The notes: a model not told the origin generated them from the sequence alone. A stretch of DNA of 64,000 bases from Flavobacterium antarcticum DSM 19726 (GCF_000419685.1 NZ_ATTM01000002.1:248001-312000), one strand, 5' to 3'. Positions 26,984 to 35,981 are shown, numbered from the stretch's first letter. Program-made: numbers and translations.

Positions 26984-26991
26984 CAAATATA
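26984..26991 (-). promoter_or_regulatory. Bacteroidetes -7 element TATATTTG
   Basis: Minus-strand TATATTTG, a perfect TAnnTTTG, 22 bp before the ATG of the MutS-like gene; no -33 TTG at standard spacing. Confidence 0.5.
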
Positions 26992-27019
26992 AGCGAACCT
27001 ATTGCGAAATACTAGAAAA

Positions 27020-27859
27020 TCAGTGGTCGTGTAATACTAAAAGTGGAATGTGGATGTGCATGGCCAATTTTTTAGTCAAACTTGCATGGAAAAGACTGTC
27101 CCAAAAGCCGCGTTTGTGTTTGGCTACAGCCAATAAGTCAACGTTGTTTGCTGCTATGAAATCCAAAATTGAATCTTCGACATTATCGCTTTTGATAGTG
27201 TTGAATTTAATGTCTTCGTTTTCAAATAATAATTTCCAATTCGCAACTACAACCTCTTTTACTTCGTTATCACTGGTTTGTACAAATATGCATTCGATTG
27301 CAGCATTGAATTTTTTAGCAATAGGAATCAGTTTTCGCAGTGCGTCTTGCTCTTCATCCGAAAATTGTGTGGTATAACAAATTTTATGTATCGGTCGGAA
27401 CGTAGAATCGTCGGGAATTCCGATGATGCAGGCGTCACTACCCGTCATGACACTGGCGGTATTGGTGCCTAAAAACATTTCTTTAAAACCACTGACACGA
27501 GAAGTTCCCATGATCACAAAGTGAATGTGTTCTGATTCTACCAATTGTAAAATATTGGAAACCAAATCACCACTCAGGAGCACATTGCTTATTTGAATGT
27601 GTTCCAGCTTATGTCGGCTTGCAATTTCTCGCAAAACAGGAATCTGATCTTTAAAATTCTGAAAGGAATTGAGTTCTAAGCTTTGGTACACCTCCGCTTG
27701 ATAAATAGGCACGTCTACATAACTCATGTCAAGGATCGGCAATTCGTACACGTGCAGCGTAATAATTTCGGCGTCAAACTTTTCAGCCCATTTCAGTGCG
27801 TAAACAAATGCGTTGTTTGCTTTTTCAGAAAAGTCGGTGGGAAAGAGTATTTTTTTCAT
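27020..27859 (-). CDS. Tandem universal stress protein
   Basis: 279 residues made of two Usp domains. The first starts KKILFPTDFSEKANNAF and ends MGTSRVSGFKEMFLGTNTASVMTGS, close to the G-2x-G-9x-G-S/T ATP-binding pattern. The second begins HKICYTTQFSDEEQDALRK and ends in a KHKRGFWDSLFHASLTKKLAMH motif with a less complete nucleotide site. Such proteins respond to starvation or redox stress; the partner is unknown. A heptamer tandem repeat begins 33 bp upstream of the start and may set promoter spacing. Confidence 0.88.
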   Translation of the reverse strand: MKKILFPTDFSEKANNAFVYALKWAEKFDAEIITLHVYELPILDMSYVDVPIYQAEVYQSLELNSFQNFKDQIPVLREIASRHKLEHIQISNVLLSGDLVSNILQLVESEHIHFVIMGTSRVSGFKEMFLGTNTASVMTGSDACIIGIPDDSTFRPIHKICYTTQFSDEEQDALRKLIPIAKKFNAAIECIFVQTSDNEVKEVVVANWKLLFENEDIKFNTIKSDNVEDSILDFIAANNVDLLAVAKHKRGFWDSLFHASLTKKLAMHIHIPLLVLHDH

Positions 27860-27892
27860 AGGATTATTTTTGGTTTACGGACTTTAGATTTT

Positions 27893-27934
27893 GGAATTTG
27901 GAATTTGAAATTTGAAATTTGAAATTTGAAATTT
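27893..27934. repeat. Heptamer tandem repeat (GRAATTT)6
   Basis: Six uninterrupted 7-bp units, two GGAATTT then four GAAATTT. They begin 33 bp upstream of the Usp start codon, within the expected promoter zone of that minus-strand gene. Confidence 0.9.
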
Positions 27935-28010
27935 TAGTTATAAAGTTAATGAAAAGTTTGAATGATGCAATGCGAAAATGGATTAAAAGAAGCGAACAGT
28001 TGGTTTAAAT

Positions 28011-28110
28011 ATCCCCGACAGGAAGGAGCATCCTGCCCTTTTTTGGGCAGATGCGGAAGGATGGCGGGAATACGGATCAAAAAATGCCCTAAAGCCGTGA
28101 TCCAAACTCT
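28011..28110 (+). ncRNA. Candidate structured RNA upstream of mnmE
   Basis: A GC-richer island in an AT-rich gap. It can form CTGCCC/GGGCAG (28033-28038 with 28045-28050, T6 loop), GGATCA/TGATCC (28074-28079 with 28098-28103), and an alternative CAGGA/TCCTG pairing (28019-28023 with 28031-28035), ending in CTCTTTTT. The strand is inferred from that T-run. The mnmE -7 element lies downstream, so the RNA would be separate from the mnmE leader. The Rfam motif Flavo-1 is one thing to test against; I have not verified it. Confidence 0.35.
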
Positions 28111-28165
28111 TTTTGACGTCGGCTTCCTATTAAAAATCCTGTTTTATTCCTTGTTTGAAAATGCG

Positions 28166-28173
28166 TACTTTTG
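28166..28173 (+). promoter_or_regulatory. Bacteroidetes -7 element TACTTTTG for mnmE
   Basis: Perfect TAnnTTTG, 17 bp before the mnmE ATG, giving a very short leader. Confidence 0.5.
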
Positions 28174-28190
28174 CGACAAATTAAAACAAT

Positions 28191-29591
28191 ATGATTTATC
28201 AAGATACGATTGTGGCTTTGGCAACGCCTTCTGGTGCTGGAGCGATTGCTGTAATACGAATTTCGGGAGTGGACGCGATTGCTATTGGCGCTTCGGTTTT
28301 TCAGTCGGTTTCAGGAAAAGACTTGGGCAAGCAAAACACACATACCGTACACTTGGGGCATATTATGGACGGTCAGAAGACTTTAGATCAGGTTTTAGTG
28401 ACGCTTTTTAAGGGGCCAAATTCGTATTCCGGTGAAAACACAATTGAGATTTCATGCCACGGTTCGACCTTTATCCAGCAACAGATTATCCAATTATTAT
28501 TGCGAAAAGGAGCTCGAATGGCACAAGCGGGTGAGTTTACGTTGCGTGCTTTCTTGAACGGAAAACTAGATTTATCACAAGCGGAAGCAGTTGCTGATTT
28601 GATTTCGTCTGATAATGAAGCGAGTCACCAAATTGCGATGCAGCAAATGCGGGGTGGCTTTAGTAATGAAATTGCCAAATTAAGAGAAGAATTATTAAAC
28701 TTTGCTTCGCTTATTGAACTCGAACTAGACTTTGCCGAAGAAGATGTCGAATTTGCCGATCGGACGCAATTTAACGACTTGGTTACGCGAATTGAGTTTG
28801 TTTTGAAACGCTTAATTGACTCGTTTGCGGTGGGAAATGTCATCAAAAATGGTATTCCCGTAGCGATTGTGGGCGAACCAAACGTAGGGAAATCAACCTT
28901 ACTGAATGCGTTGTTGAATGAAGAACGTGCGATTGTTTCTGAAATTGCAGGTACGACTAGAGATACTATTGAAGACGAATTAATCATTGGCGGCATGAGT
29001 TTCAGATTCATTGACACCGCCGGAATTCGCGAAACTACGGATGTGGTGGAAAGCATTGGGATTAAAAAGACGTTTGAGAAAATTGAACAGGCACAGGTTG
29101 TTTTGTTTTTGTTTGATGGTTTAAAGTTTAAAGTTTCAGGTTTGGAGTACGTTACTGAAATCGAAAAGGTTAAGAACAAGTTTCCGCTAAAACCTCTGGT
29201 TGTCATTATAAATAAAGTGGACTTGCTTTCTGCTGAAGATGTTGCTCATTTACGCGATCAACTTGAAACCTTAGACGTGAAACTAGAAACGATTTCGGCT
29301 AAGGAGAAAACAGGAATCGACGAATTAAAGAACACGTTGCTTTCATTTGTAAATACGGGTGCTTTGCGCAATAATGAAACGATCGTGACGAATTCACGCC
29401 ATTACGATTCGTTAATCAAAGCCTTAGAAGCGATTCAAAAAGTGCAGTGGGGCTTGCAGTCGGATTTATCTGCTGATTTGATGTCGCTTGATATTAAGGA
29501 TGCTTTGTTTGAGTTTGGTACAATTACGGGTCAGGTTACGAACGATGAGTTGTTGGGGAATATATTTGCTAATTTTTGTATTGGAAAATAA
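28191..29591 (+). CDS. mnmE: tRNA modification GTPase
   Basis: 466 residues. MnmE, with MnmG, installs the (carboxymethyl)aminomethyl group on U34 of certain tRNAs. The N-terminal folate-binding domain starts DTIVALATPSGAGAIAVIR. The inserted G domain has G1 GEPNVGKST, G3 DTAGIRET and G4 NKVD. The protein ends with FCIGK, the conserved C-x-G-K with catalytic Cys. Length and ends match the family. mnmG is not nearby. The -7 element gives a leader of only about 10 bp. Confidence 0.97.
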   Translation: MIYQDTIVALATPSGAGAIAVIRISGVDAIAIGASVFQSVSGKDLGKQNTHTVHLGHIMDGQKTLDQVLVTLFKGPNSYSGENTIEISCHGSTFIQQQIIQLLLRKGARMAQAGEFTLRAFLNGKLDLSQAEAVADLISSDNEASHQIAMQQMRGGFSNEIAKLREELLNFASLIELELDFAEEDVEFADRTQFNDLVTRIEFVLKRLIDSFAVGNVIKNGIPVAIVGEPNVGKSTLLNALLNEERAIVSEIAGTTRDTIEDELIIGGMSFRFIDTAGIRETTDVVESIGIKKTFEKIEQAQVVLFLFDGLKFKVSGLEYVTEIEKVKNKFPLKPLVVIINKVDLLSAEDVAHLRDQLETLDVKLETISAKEKTGIDELKNTLLSFVNTGALRNNETIVTNSRHYDSLIKALEAIQKVQWGLQSDLSADLMSLDIKDALFEFGTITGQVTNDELLGNIFANFCIGK

Positions 29592-29593
29592 CC

Positions 29594-30163
29594 TTACTTC
29601 CTACTGATCACTTTACTCACAATCTCAATCACTTTGCCAGCGGTTTGCAGTTTAGCTCCGATGGTTGCATTTACTAAATCTTGAATGGCTTCCTCATTTA
29701 ACTTGAAATGTTTGAGGTCGTAGGTTTCTAAAATGATAATTGCAGGACTTAAAGACGGCGATCCTTTGATAAACAACTGATATTGGTACCCTATTTCTAT
29801 CTTTTCAACTTCGCCAATGGCTAAAATACCGTCCCTTTTCTGTTTGAACGTGCGTTTGTACGGTTGAATTTGGATCTTAAAATCGTTTCTGAATTCTTCA
29901 ATGGCTTCGTTTCTTCCACTGAAATAACTTTCTTTTTCAGCTTTCAGGCTTTCCTCTTTCAAAGAGGTGATTTGGTCCTTTAAATGTTGCGTTTTTTCGA
30001 GGGCTTCCTGATTGATTTTGTATTCAATGTGCACGTTCAGATTATGCAACTCATTTTCTAAGGCTGCCTTTTGGTCTTCTAAATTCTTAATCCTATGTGT
30101 ATAGATAAAATACCACACGATTGAAGTGAGTAGGACGGCCAATAAAAGTACGACTAGAATCAT
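29594..30163 (-). CDS. Membrane-anchored coiled-coil protein of unknown function
   Basis: 189 residues: one N-terminal transmembrane helix (about 2-22), a coiled coil (about 25-75, rich in Glu/Lys/Leu), then a small mixed domain (about 90-189) with QLFIKGSPSLSPAIIILETYD. No family I recognise. It converges on mnmE with only 2 bp between stop codons, so no terminator fits between them. It resembles membrane scaffold or secretion accessory proteins in shape only. Confidence 0.6.
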   Translation of the reverse strand: MILVVLLLAVLLTSIVWYFIYTHRIKNLEDQKAALENELHNLNVHIEYKINQEALEKTQHLKDQITSLKEESLKAEKESYFSGRNEAIEEFRNDFKIQIQPYKRTFKQKRDGILAIGEVEKIEIGYQYQLFIKGSPSLSPAIIILETYDLKHFKLNEEAIQDLVNATIGAKLQTAGKVIEIVSKVISRK

Positions 30164-30308
30164 TTTTATGTTTTTAAATATTCACCTTGACAAGGTAGTT
30201 CACTTTCGAAAACTTTTCCTAAAATTATATAAAAAAACACCTCACTATTTTACTATATTTATAACGCTAACCAACGAGGAAACCGACTCGTTTAAAAACC
30301 AATAAACC

Positions 30309-30485
30309 ATGGATAATTTCAACGAATTACACAACTTAGAAAACGCTATTTATTTCAGTAATGCAATGGACGACGACCGTAAAGACAAAGAACAGTCTGA
30401 TGAAGAAACGGAACAAAGCAGCGACTGGGGCGATGTAGATCCTGCAGGAGGACCGGCACCAAGTAGCCCGGGAAGTGCGGTATAA
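30309..30485 (+). CDS. 58-residue acidic orphan protein with PGSAV tail
   Basis: A short frame from ATG 30309 to TAA 30485. The protein is highly acidic in the middle (DDDRKDKEQSDEETEQSSD) and ends in a Pro/Gly/Ser tail, DWGDVDPAGGPAPS then SPGSAV. No signal peptide or membrane segment. A strong terminator starts 35 bp after the stop, typical of a real monocistronic gene. I recall similar tails in Flavobacteria but cannot check; a conserved C-terminal motif in a tiny soluble protein would suggest modification or recognition. Function unknown. Confidence 0.65.
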   Translation: MDNFNELHNLENAIYFSNAMDDDRKDKEQSDEETEQSSDWGDVDPAGGPAPSSPGSAV

Positions 30486-30519
30486 CAGGATTTGGAAAAT
30501 AGTGTTTCAAAAATCAATT

Positions 30520-30560
30520 GCCCTCGGAAGATGCAACTTCTTTTCGAGGGCTTTATTTTT
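30520..30560 (+). terminator. Terminator after the 58-residue protein gene
   Basis: GCCCTCG (30520-30526) pairs with CGAGGGC (30545-30551), with a second inner GAAG/CTTC pairing, followed by TTTATTTTT. The roughly 275 bp beyond it up to 30834 shows no gene. Confidence 0.75.
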
Positions 30561-30834
30561 GTAGCATTTCCATGAGCCACCATTTAGAGGCAGGTCTGCT
30601 GCATTACAAAATGCGTACTTGTTTTTATTTAAAACCTTGAAGAGCGTATTCTTTTAGTTTTCTTTTGAACCACTGTTCTGCAGATGGATCTACGCCTTTT
30701 TATTTATTGCAAATCAACCCTAATTTCAAATTTAAATAAAACACTTTAAAAGCAACTCATATATTAAAATAGCGCTACTTATAAAGCTACAGCCCGTAGA
30801 TTTATAAAAGCAATTGGCCTACTAAAAATTAAGG

Positions 30835-30870
30835 ATACAAAAAAAGCCTTTCCATTGAAAGGCTTAAAAT
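30835..30870 (-). terminator. Terminator after the L,D-transpeptidase gene
   Basis: AGCCTTTC/GAAAGGCT stem with CATT loop. On the minus strand it is followed by TTTTTTT, 17-23 bp after the stop. Confidence 0.7.
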
Positions 30871-30886
30871 GCGTTCTGGAACAATA

Positions 30887-31771
30887 TTACTTTACAGCAA
30901 CTTCTTTTTGCGCTTTTCTATTGTCCTGAGCGGTATAAATTTCAGATAGAAAAGGAGCTACTACTGTTTCTAATTCCGCAGAAGTTATTGTTAACGCCTT
31001 TGGATCTTGAACCAACTTCAACCAAGGTTTCTTCGCCTCAAAATCGTAAGTACCAAATATTACGGTTGGCGTTCCTTTTACCTTTACAGTTTCAGCGTCG
31101 GCCAGAACCCACTGATCGGCCCATTCGTACAATACTTTTGCATCTTTCTCTTGCAACCGCATGCAAGAGTGTGAAGCGGGATAACCTGGTAATGAATATT
31201 CATGCCATCCAATTCCTTCTAAATTTTCGACATTAAAATTCCACTTCAATTCCCATTCGTCGTCAAAAGTACTAATTGTTTCTTCTGCTTTCCAATTGCT
31301 AAAAAACAAGCCCGTCGGTGTCTTGTGTTTTTTACTTCCCATATTAGTAGGCCCTGTATGTGTCAAAGCACCTTTTTCATACGTTGCAAAAGTTTGGGTT
31401 GCGTAAGAGAAAAATATAATTTTATTGACTTTCTGTAATCCTTGGACTTCAAGAGGAAAGGGCAAGTAGTAAGCGATGTCGCCGGAAAAATCTTTGGGAA
31501 CAATAATTGAATCCATGGTTGAAATATGGGTAGCGTCGGTGCGATTTGCAGCCAAGACTAAATTCATTTTTTGTTCGTCCTCCTTATTCGAAGCAAGCCA
31601 CTCTTTGGTCAACACCATCGTAAAAGAAGGGTCTTTGGGTGCTGTTCGTGTCGGCAAAATAATTTTTGTATTTTCTTTTTCGACGTGCTCTACTCCCTCT
31701 CCTACTTTTTCCTTGCACGATCCCAATGTTACCAGTAAAATAAGGCCAAATGCTACTGCTGTATTTTTCAT
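30887..31771 (-). CDS. L,D-transpeptidase family lipoprotein (YkuD domain)
   Basis: 294 residues. The signal (ILLVTLGSC) ends in a lipobox Cys, so it is envelope-anchored. The YkuD/ErfK-like domain carries SHSCMRL with the catalytic Cys (the usual motif is SHGCxR), preceded by the conserved PTGLFFSNW and GIGWHEYSLPGYP. Such enzymes crosslink peptidoglycan by 3-3 bonds or attach proteins to it. The His-Ser-Cys-Met variant is slightly unusual. Terminator downstream. Good confidence in family, moderate in exact substrate. Confidence 0.88.
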   Translation of the reverse strand: MKNTAVAFGLILLVTLGSCKEKVGEGVEHVEKENTKIILPTRTAPKDPSFTMVLTKEWLASNKEDEQKMNLVLAANRTDATHISTMDSIIVPKDFSGDIAYYLPFPLEVQGLQKVNKIIFFSYATQTFATYEKGALTHTGPTNMGSKKHKTPTGLFFSNWKAEETISTFDDEWELKWNFNVENLEGIGWHEYSLPGYPASHSCMRLQEKDAKVLYEWADQWVLADAETVKVKGTPTVIFGTYDFEAKKPWLKLVQDPKALTITSAELETVVAPFLSEIYTAQDNRKAQKEVAVK

Positions 31772-32182
31772 AATTGTATTTTAAAATGTAAGTTTTAGAT
31801 CAACTGAAGATCAATTAGGGTAAAAATAGGATTGCAAATCAAGTTTAGCCAACTAATTAACGTCTCTTTTAAGAAAAAAACGCTACTAGAAAATCATTTT
31901 TAAACTCGTTTACAGTATTGCAACTAAAAGTTATAAAATGCCATACAGAATAGCTTTACAACTTCCGTATATGCGACATAAATACAATATATAGAAAACC
32001 TAGAAAAAAGACAATCCATGTTTTAGAAGCAAATATGGACAAATTACCCTTCTACTAATTTTCTTATTTCGTTGCGTAGCGTTATAAAATAATAGTGGAC
32101 CAATTAGATGCAGATGTCACTACCTTTGAAAGGGCACCGCTTTTTAAAATTAGGCGACCGCTATTAATTAAAAAAACCAATT
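31772..32182. other. Intergenic region between divergent L,D-transpeptidase and AI-2E genes
   Basis: 411 bp, AT-rich, no coding frame I believe. It holds the + strand -7 element listed separately, 55 bp before the AI-2E gene. No convincing TAnnTTTG was found for the minus-strand gene. Confidence 0.4.
32121..32128 (+). promoter_or_regulatory. Bacteroidetes -7 element TACCTTTG
   Basis: Perfect TAnnTTTG, 54 bp before the AI-2E gene start, with no standard -33 TTG. Confidence 0.4.
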
Positions 32183-33259
32183 ATGACGCTAAATAATCCG
32201 TTACCAACCGTTGATTTTCTTTCAAAACCTTTGCAATGGATTTTACTTGTCTTTTTTGGCAGTCTGGTTTTATATTACGGAAAAGTATTTTTTACACCGT
32301 TGCTCTTCGGATTACTCATTGCGATGATAATGTATCCGGCTTGCAAGAAGATGGAGACAAAGGGACTTTCCCGTACGGTAGCAATTAGCATTATTTTACT
32401 TTTTGTCACTGCATTAATGGTTGCTATTATTTGGTTGCTAAATGTGCAAGTCCACATATTTCTAGACAAACTGCCGTTGCTCACCGAGCGTTTATCTGGC
32501 ACTTCTGAACAGGCGATGTTTTGGTTGGAAGAGGCATTCGGAATTGGCATTTCTGATCAAACGGTGTTCTTTAATAAATTTACAGAAAATGCAGAAAGCA
32601 GTGTTGGAAAAATTGTGACCAGTATTTTCAGCGCTACCATTTCTACCTTAGTCTTGTTGCTTTTAACTCCCATTTTTTCAGCATTATTTTTATACCACCG
32701 GGGCACCTTTGTTCGGTTTTTAGAAAGTATTGTAAGCAAAGAACACCACAAAAAATTACATCGAATTGTAAATGAAAGCATCTTATCGTATTTCAAATTT
32801 GCAAAAGGAACCTTTTACGTGTACTGCATTGTAGGCGTTTTAAATTCCATTGGATTACTGCTTCTGGGTATTGAAAACGCAATTGTTTATGGATTAATTG
32901 CCGCTCTAATGACTATTATTCCCTACATCGGAATCTTTATAAGCGCTGCCATTCCCGTTTCAATTGCTTACTTGACTAAAGATTCCATGTGGTATCCCAT
33001 TGGTGTGATCGTTATTTTCACGCTCGTACAGTATTTAGAAGCGAATGTCATTTATCCAAAAGTAGTGGGTGCTCAACTCAACTTAAGTACCTGGGCAACT
33101 TTAGTGGGCATCGTTATAGGTACTATTATTTGGGGAATTGCCGGAATGATTTTGATTACTCCTTTACTCGCAATATTGAAAATAGTTTCTGATTATATTC
33201 CGCAGTGGAAGCCCGTGAACTTGCTCTTAAATCGTGCAGAAGGCTACCAAGGCAAATGA
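32183..33259 (+). CDS. AI-2E family transporter (PerM/YdiK-like)
   Basis: 358 residues with about eight transmembrane helices: two hydrophobic pairs near the N-terminus, a soluble middle (about 90-150) and four to five helices in the C-terminal half. The motif VLNSIGLLLLGIENAIVYGLIAALMTIIPYIG in pieces and YPKVVGAQLNLS near the end are typical of the AI-2E/PerM family. Substrates of most members are uncertain; proton-coupled anion or autoinducer export has been proposed for some. Probably monocistronic. Confidence 0.88.
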   Translation: MTLNNPLPTVDFLSKPLQWILLVFFGSLVLYYGKVFFTPLLFGLLIAMIMYPACKKMETKGLSRTVAISIILLFVTALMVAIIWLLNVQVHIFLDKLPLLTERLSGTSEQAMFWLEEAFGIGISDQTVFFNKFTENAESSVGKIVTSIFSATISTLVLLLLTPIFSALFLYHRGTFVRFLESIVSKEHHKKLHRIVNESILSYFKFAKGTFYVYCIVGVLNSIGLLLLGIENAIVYGLIAALMTIIPYIGIFISAAIPVSIAYLTKDSMWYPIGVIVIFTLVQYLEANVIYPKVVGAQLNLSTWATLVGIVIGTIIWGIAGMILITPLLAILKIVSDYIPQWKPVNLLLNRAEGYQGK

Positions 33260-33483
33260 CAGTAGTAAAGAGTTTTACACTTCGTTATCAGGCAAAGTAC
33301 TTATATCATATTTAGTTTCACCATACCAATTTTAAAAACGATTGCAACTTTAAAAATAGATAAAAGGTATTCTGCTAATTGCATACAATTCCATTTAATA
33401 AGGTGTACATTCGTTGTACTAAACTGCATCGCATTAGGTGGATTTTGAAAATCCAGTAACGTACTACGCTTAAAAATAAATCG

Positions 33484-34245
33484 ATGCTTGACAAAATAAA
33501 AAATAGTTTTGACGACGCTGGCAAACTTTCGCTTTTTACGGCGCGGTTTTTCAAAGAAGTTTTTAAGTGGCCCTTTCAGCTGAATGAGTTTTTGCGTCAA
33601 TGTTACGTGATCGGCTACAAATCATTGCCATTGGTAACCATAACTGGATTTATTATGGGCTTGGTGCTCACGATTCAGTCCAGACCTACCATGTCTAAAT
33701 TTGGTGCTGAATCTTGGTTGCCCAGTATGGTTTCCCTCTCTCTTATTCGCGAAATTGCACCGGTAATCACGGCTTTAATTTGTGCAGGAAAAATCGCTTC
33801 GGGCATTGGAGCGGAATTGGGTTCCATGAAAGTGACATCGCAAATTGACGCTATGGAGGTTTCGGCAATCAACCCGTATAAGTATTTGGTAGTCACACGT
33901 GTTTTGGCAACGACCATTATGGTGCCTATTTTGGTTTTCTACGCTGATTTTATTGGTATTCTTGGAGGCTATATTGGCTACAATGTGCATGGAAACGCAA
34001 GTATGTACAGCTACTTCACTAACGTAATTGAGCACCTGGAGTTTTTAGATATTTTACCGGCTACAATCAAGACCTTTTTCTTTGGTTTTTTTATTGGATT
34101 GATTGGTTGTTATAAAGGTTTCAACGCTTCCGGCGGTACAGCAAGTGTAGGTCATGCCGCAAATTCAGCAGTGGTAACGGCATCACTTTCTATTTTTATC
34201 ATTGATATGCTGGCGGTTCAAATAACTGATTTATTTTTCTCCTAA
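33484..34245 (+). CDS. mlaE: MlaE-family ABC lipid transport permease
   Basis: 253 residues with five or so membrane segments. The signature GLVLTIQSRPTMSKFGAES and REIAPVITALICAGKIASGIGAELGSM is the MlaE/YrbE permease fold. It works with an MlaF ATPase and MlaD MCE protein to move phospholipids between membranes. It overlaps mlaF by one base (TAATG) and heads an E-F-D operon. Mla B, C and A are absent here. Confidence 0.93.
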   Translation: MLDKIKNSFDDAGKLSLFTARFFKEVFKWPFQLNEFLRQCYVIGYKSLPLVTITGFIMGLVLTIQSRPTMSKFGAESWLPSMVSLSLIREIAPVITALICAGKIASGIGAELGSMKVTSQIDAMEVSAINPYKYLVVTRVLATTIMVPILVFYADFIGILGGYIGYNVHGNASMYSYFTNVIEHLEFLDILPATIKTFFFGFFIGLIGCYKGFNASGGTASVGHAANSAVVTASLSIFIIDMLAVQITDLFFS

Positions 34246-34979
34246 TGACAGCAACTCCACTAATAGCCGTTACTAATTTGCGCAAATCCTTCGGAACAAA
34301 CGAAGTTTTAAAAGGCGTAAATTTTTCTGTAAACGAAGGCGAAAACTTAGTGATACTGGGCCGTTCAGGTTCAGGAAAATCGGTTACTATAAAATGTTTG
34401 GTAGGTTTAATACCAACAGACGAAGGCGAAATGAAGGTATTTGGGACCGATGTAGCACAATTGAGTTACCAAGAGCTGAATGAAATTCGGTTGCGCATTG
34501 GTTTCTTGTTTCAAGGAGGTGCTTTGTACGACTCCATGTCTGTCCGCGATAATTTGTCGTTCACACTCAAACACCATTCTCCAAAACTATCAAATGAGGA
34601 AGTGCAAACGCGTATTTTGGAAGTACTTGAAAATGTTGGTTTAGCGGAATCTATTGACAAAATGCCTTCTGAATTGTCAGGCGGAATGGTGAAAAGAACC
34701 GCTGTTGCACGAACACTTATTATCAAACCAGAAATCATACTGTACGACGAACCAACTGCGGGATTGGATACGATAACCTCGCGAGAAATTAGTGATTTAA
34801 TTTTAGCCGTACAGAAAAAATACAAAACAACCTCAATTATCATCACGCATGATATGGCCTGCGCCAAAAGTACGGGAAACCGAATCATGATTCTAAAAGA
34901 CGGCGTGATCAATGCCGCAGGAACGTATGATGAATTGGAAAAAAGTTCGGACGAATGGGTACGCTCGTTCTTCATATAA
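34245..34979 (+). CDS. mlaF: MlaF-type ABC ATPase
   Basis: 244 residues: Walker A GRSGSGKS, Q-loop FLFQGGALYDSMSV, signature ELSGGMVKR, Walker B IILYDEPTAGLD, switch ITHD. The GGAL-YDSM and SGGMxKR features are characteristic of MlaF (rather than generic LSGGQ ATPases). It energises the MlaE permease, with which it overlaps by one base. MlaD follows 39 bp later. Confidence 0.93.
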   Translation: MTATPLIAVTNLRKSFGTNEVLKGVNFSVNEGENLVILGRSGSGKSVTIKCLVGLIPTDEGEMKVFGTDVAQLSYQELNEIRLRIGFLFQGGALYDSMSVRDNLSFTLKHHSPKLSNEEVQTRILEVLENVGLAESIDKMPSELSGGMVKRTAVARTLIIKPEIILYDEPTAGLDTITSREISDLILAVQKKYKTTSIIITHDMACAKSTGNRIMILKDGVINAAGTYDELEKSSDEWVRSFFI

Positions 34980-35018
34980 TCATTCACAATAACAAAGTAG
35001 TAATACGATAAAAAGGTC

Positions 35019-35981
35019 ATGGAAAAAAAATCAAAACATACATGGAAATTGGGAATGTTCGTCGTAATCGGATTGGCGCTCTTTTTTGTGACTCTTTATT
35101 TTATTGGCAAAAGCCAAAACCTTTTTGGTTCTAACTTTCACCTCAATGCAAAATTTAAAAATGTCAGTGGGTTAAAAGTAGGCAATAATGTACTGTTGTC
35201 CGGTATTCAGATTGGCACGGTAAGTCGAATTGAATTCATCACCGACTCGATTGTAGTAGTCAATATGGTCATAAAAACCGAGGTGCAAAAATACATCAAG
35301 ACCGACGCGATGGCAAGTATTGGATCGGACGGACTCATGGGCGATAAAGTGGTTACGATTTCACCTGGTGTAGTGTCCCATACAATAGTAAGTGATCAAG
35401 CTACCATTGCAACTGTAGAAGCTGTCGAACTCCAAGACTTAATGTCGGGACTAAAAAAAAGTATTGATAATGCTGCGGTTATAACAAAAGAACTTTCGGA
35501 ATTTAGTGTCAAAATCAACAATGGAAAAGGGGCGTTGTCTAAGGTGTTAACAGACGAAGCATTTGCCGAACGCATTGATGTTACCATGGCCAATATTGAG
35601 ACCAGTTCAAATGAATTGGTTTCTTTTAGCAAAACGTTAAACGACAAAAACAGTACGTTGTCAAAATTGATGAACGATCCTTTTTACGCCAACAGCATTA
35701 AAAATACGCTTTCCGGTTTTGAAAAAAGTGCCTCTGATGTCAATGTCTTTACTGCTAAACTCAATAATGAAAACGGCATTGTTTCTAAATTATTGACCAG
35801 CGAACGGCTTGCTAATTCACTTGATTCCACTTTAATCAATATACAAACGGGTACAGAAAAACTCAATGAACTGGAAGAAGCTGCAAAACATAACTTTTTG
35901 TTGAGAGGCTATTTCAGAAAGCAGGAGAAAGCAAAAGCAAAGAAAGAAAAAGAAGCGCTAAAAAAGAGTAGTGAAAAGTAA
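35019..35981 (+). CDS. mlaD: MlaD-family (MCE domain) lipid-transfer protein
   Basis: 320 residues: one N-terminal transmembrane helix (about 10-28), an MCE domain (about 35-125: VSGLKVGNNVLLSGIQIGTVSRIEF, ASIGSDGLMGDKVV), then a long helical tail with repeated GxLSKLMND/GIVSKLL-like units and a lysine-rich end. MCE proteins form hexameric channels handling lipid between membranes. The extended helical C-terminus is as in other Bacteroidetes MlaD. Encoded last in mlaEFD. Confidence 0.92.
   Translation: MEKKSKHTWKLGMFVVIGLALFFVTLYFIGKSQNLFGSNFHLNAKFKNVSGLKVGNNVLLSGIQIGTVSRIEFITDSIVVVNMVIKTEVQKYIKTDAMASIGSDGLMGDKVVTISPGVVSHTIVSDQATIATVEAVELQDLMSGLKKSIDNAAVITKELSEFSVKINNGKGALSKVLTDEAFAERIDVTMANIETSSNELVSFSKTLNDKNSTLSKLMNDPFYANSIKNTLSGFEKSASDVNVFTAKLNNENGIVSKLLTSERLANSLDSTLINIQTGTEKLNELEEAAKHNFLLRGYFRKQEKAKAKKEKEALKKSSEK

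Noticed and set aside
27962..28411. 149-residue frame before and into mnmE
   Set aside because: Its later half overlaps the certain mnmE gene in another frame, and the rest coincides with the structured RNA-like island.
33301..33600. 99-residue minus-strand frame before mlaE
   Set aside because: It overlaps the mlaE start on the opposite strand and has no recognisable domain.
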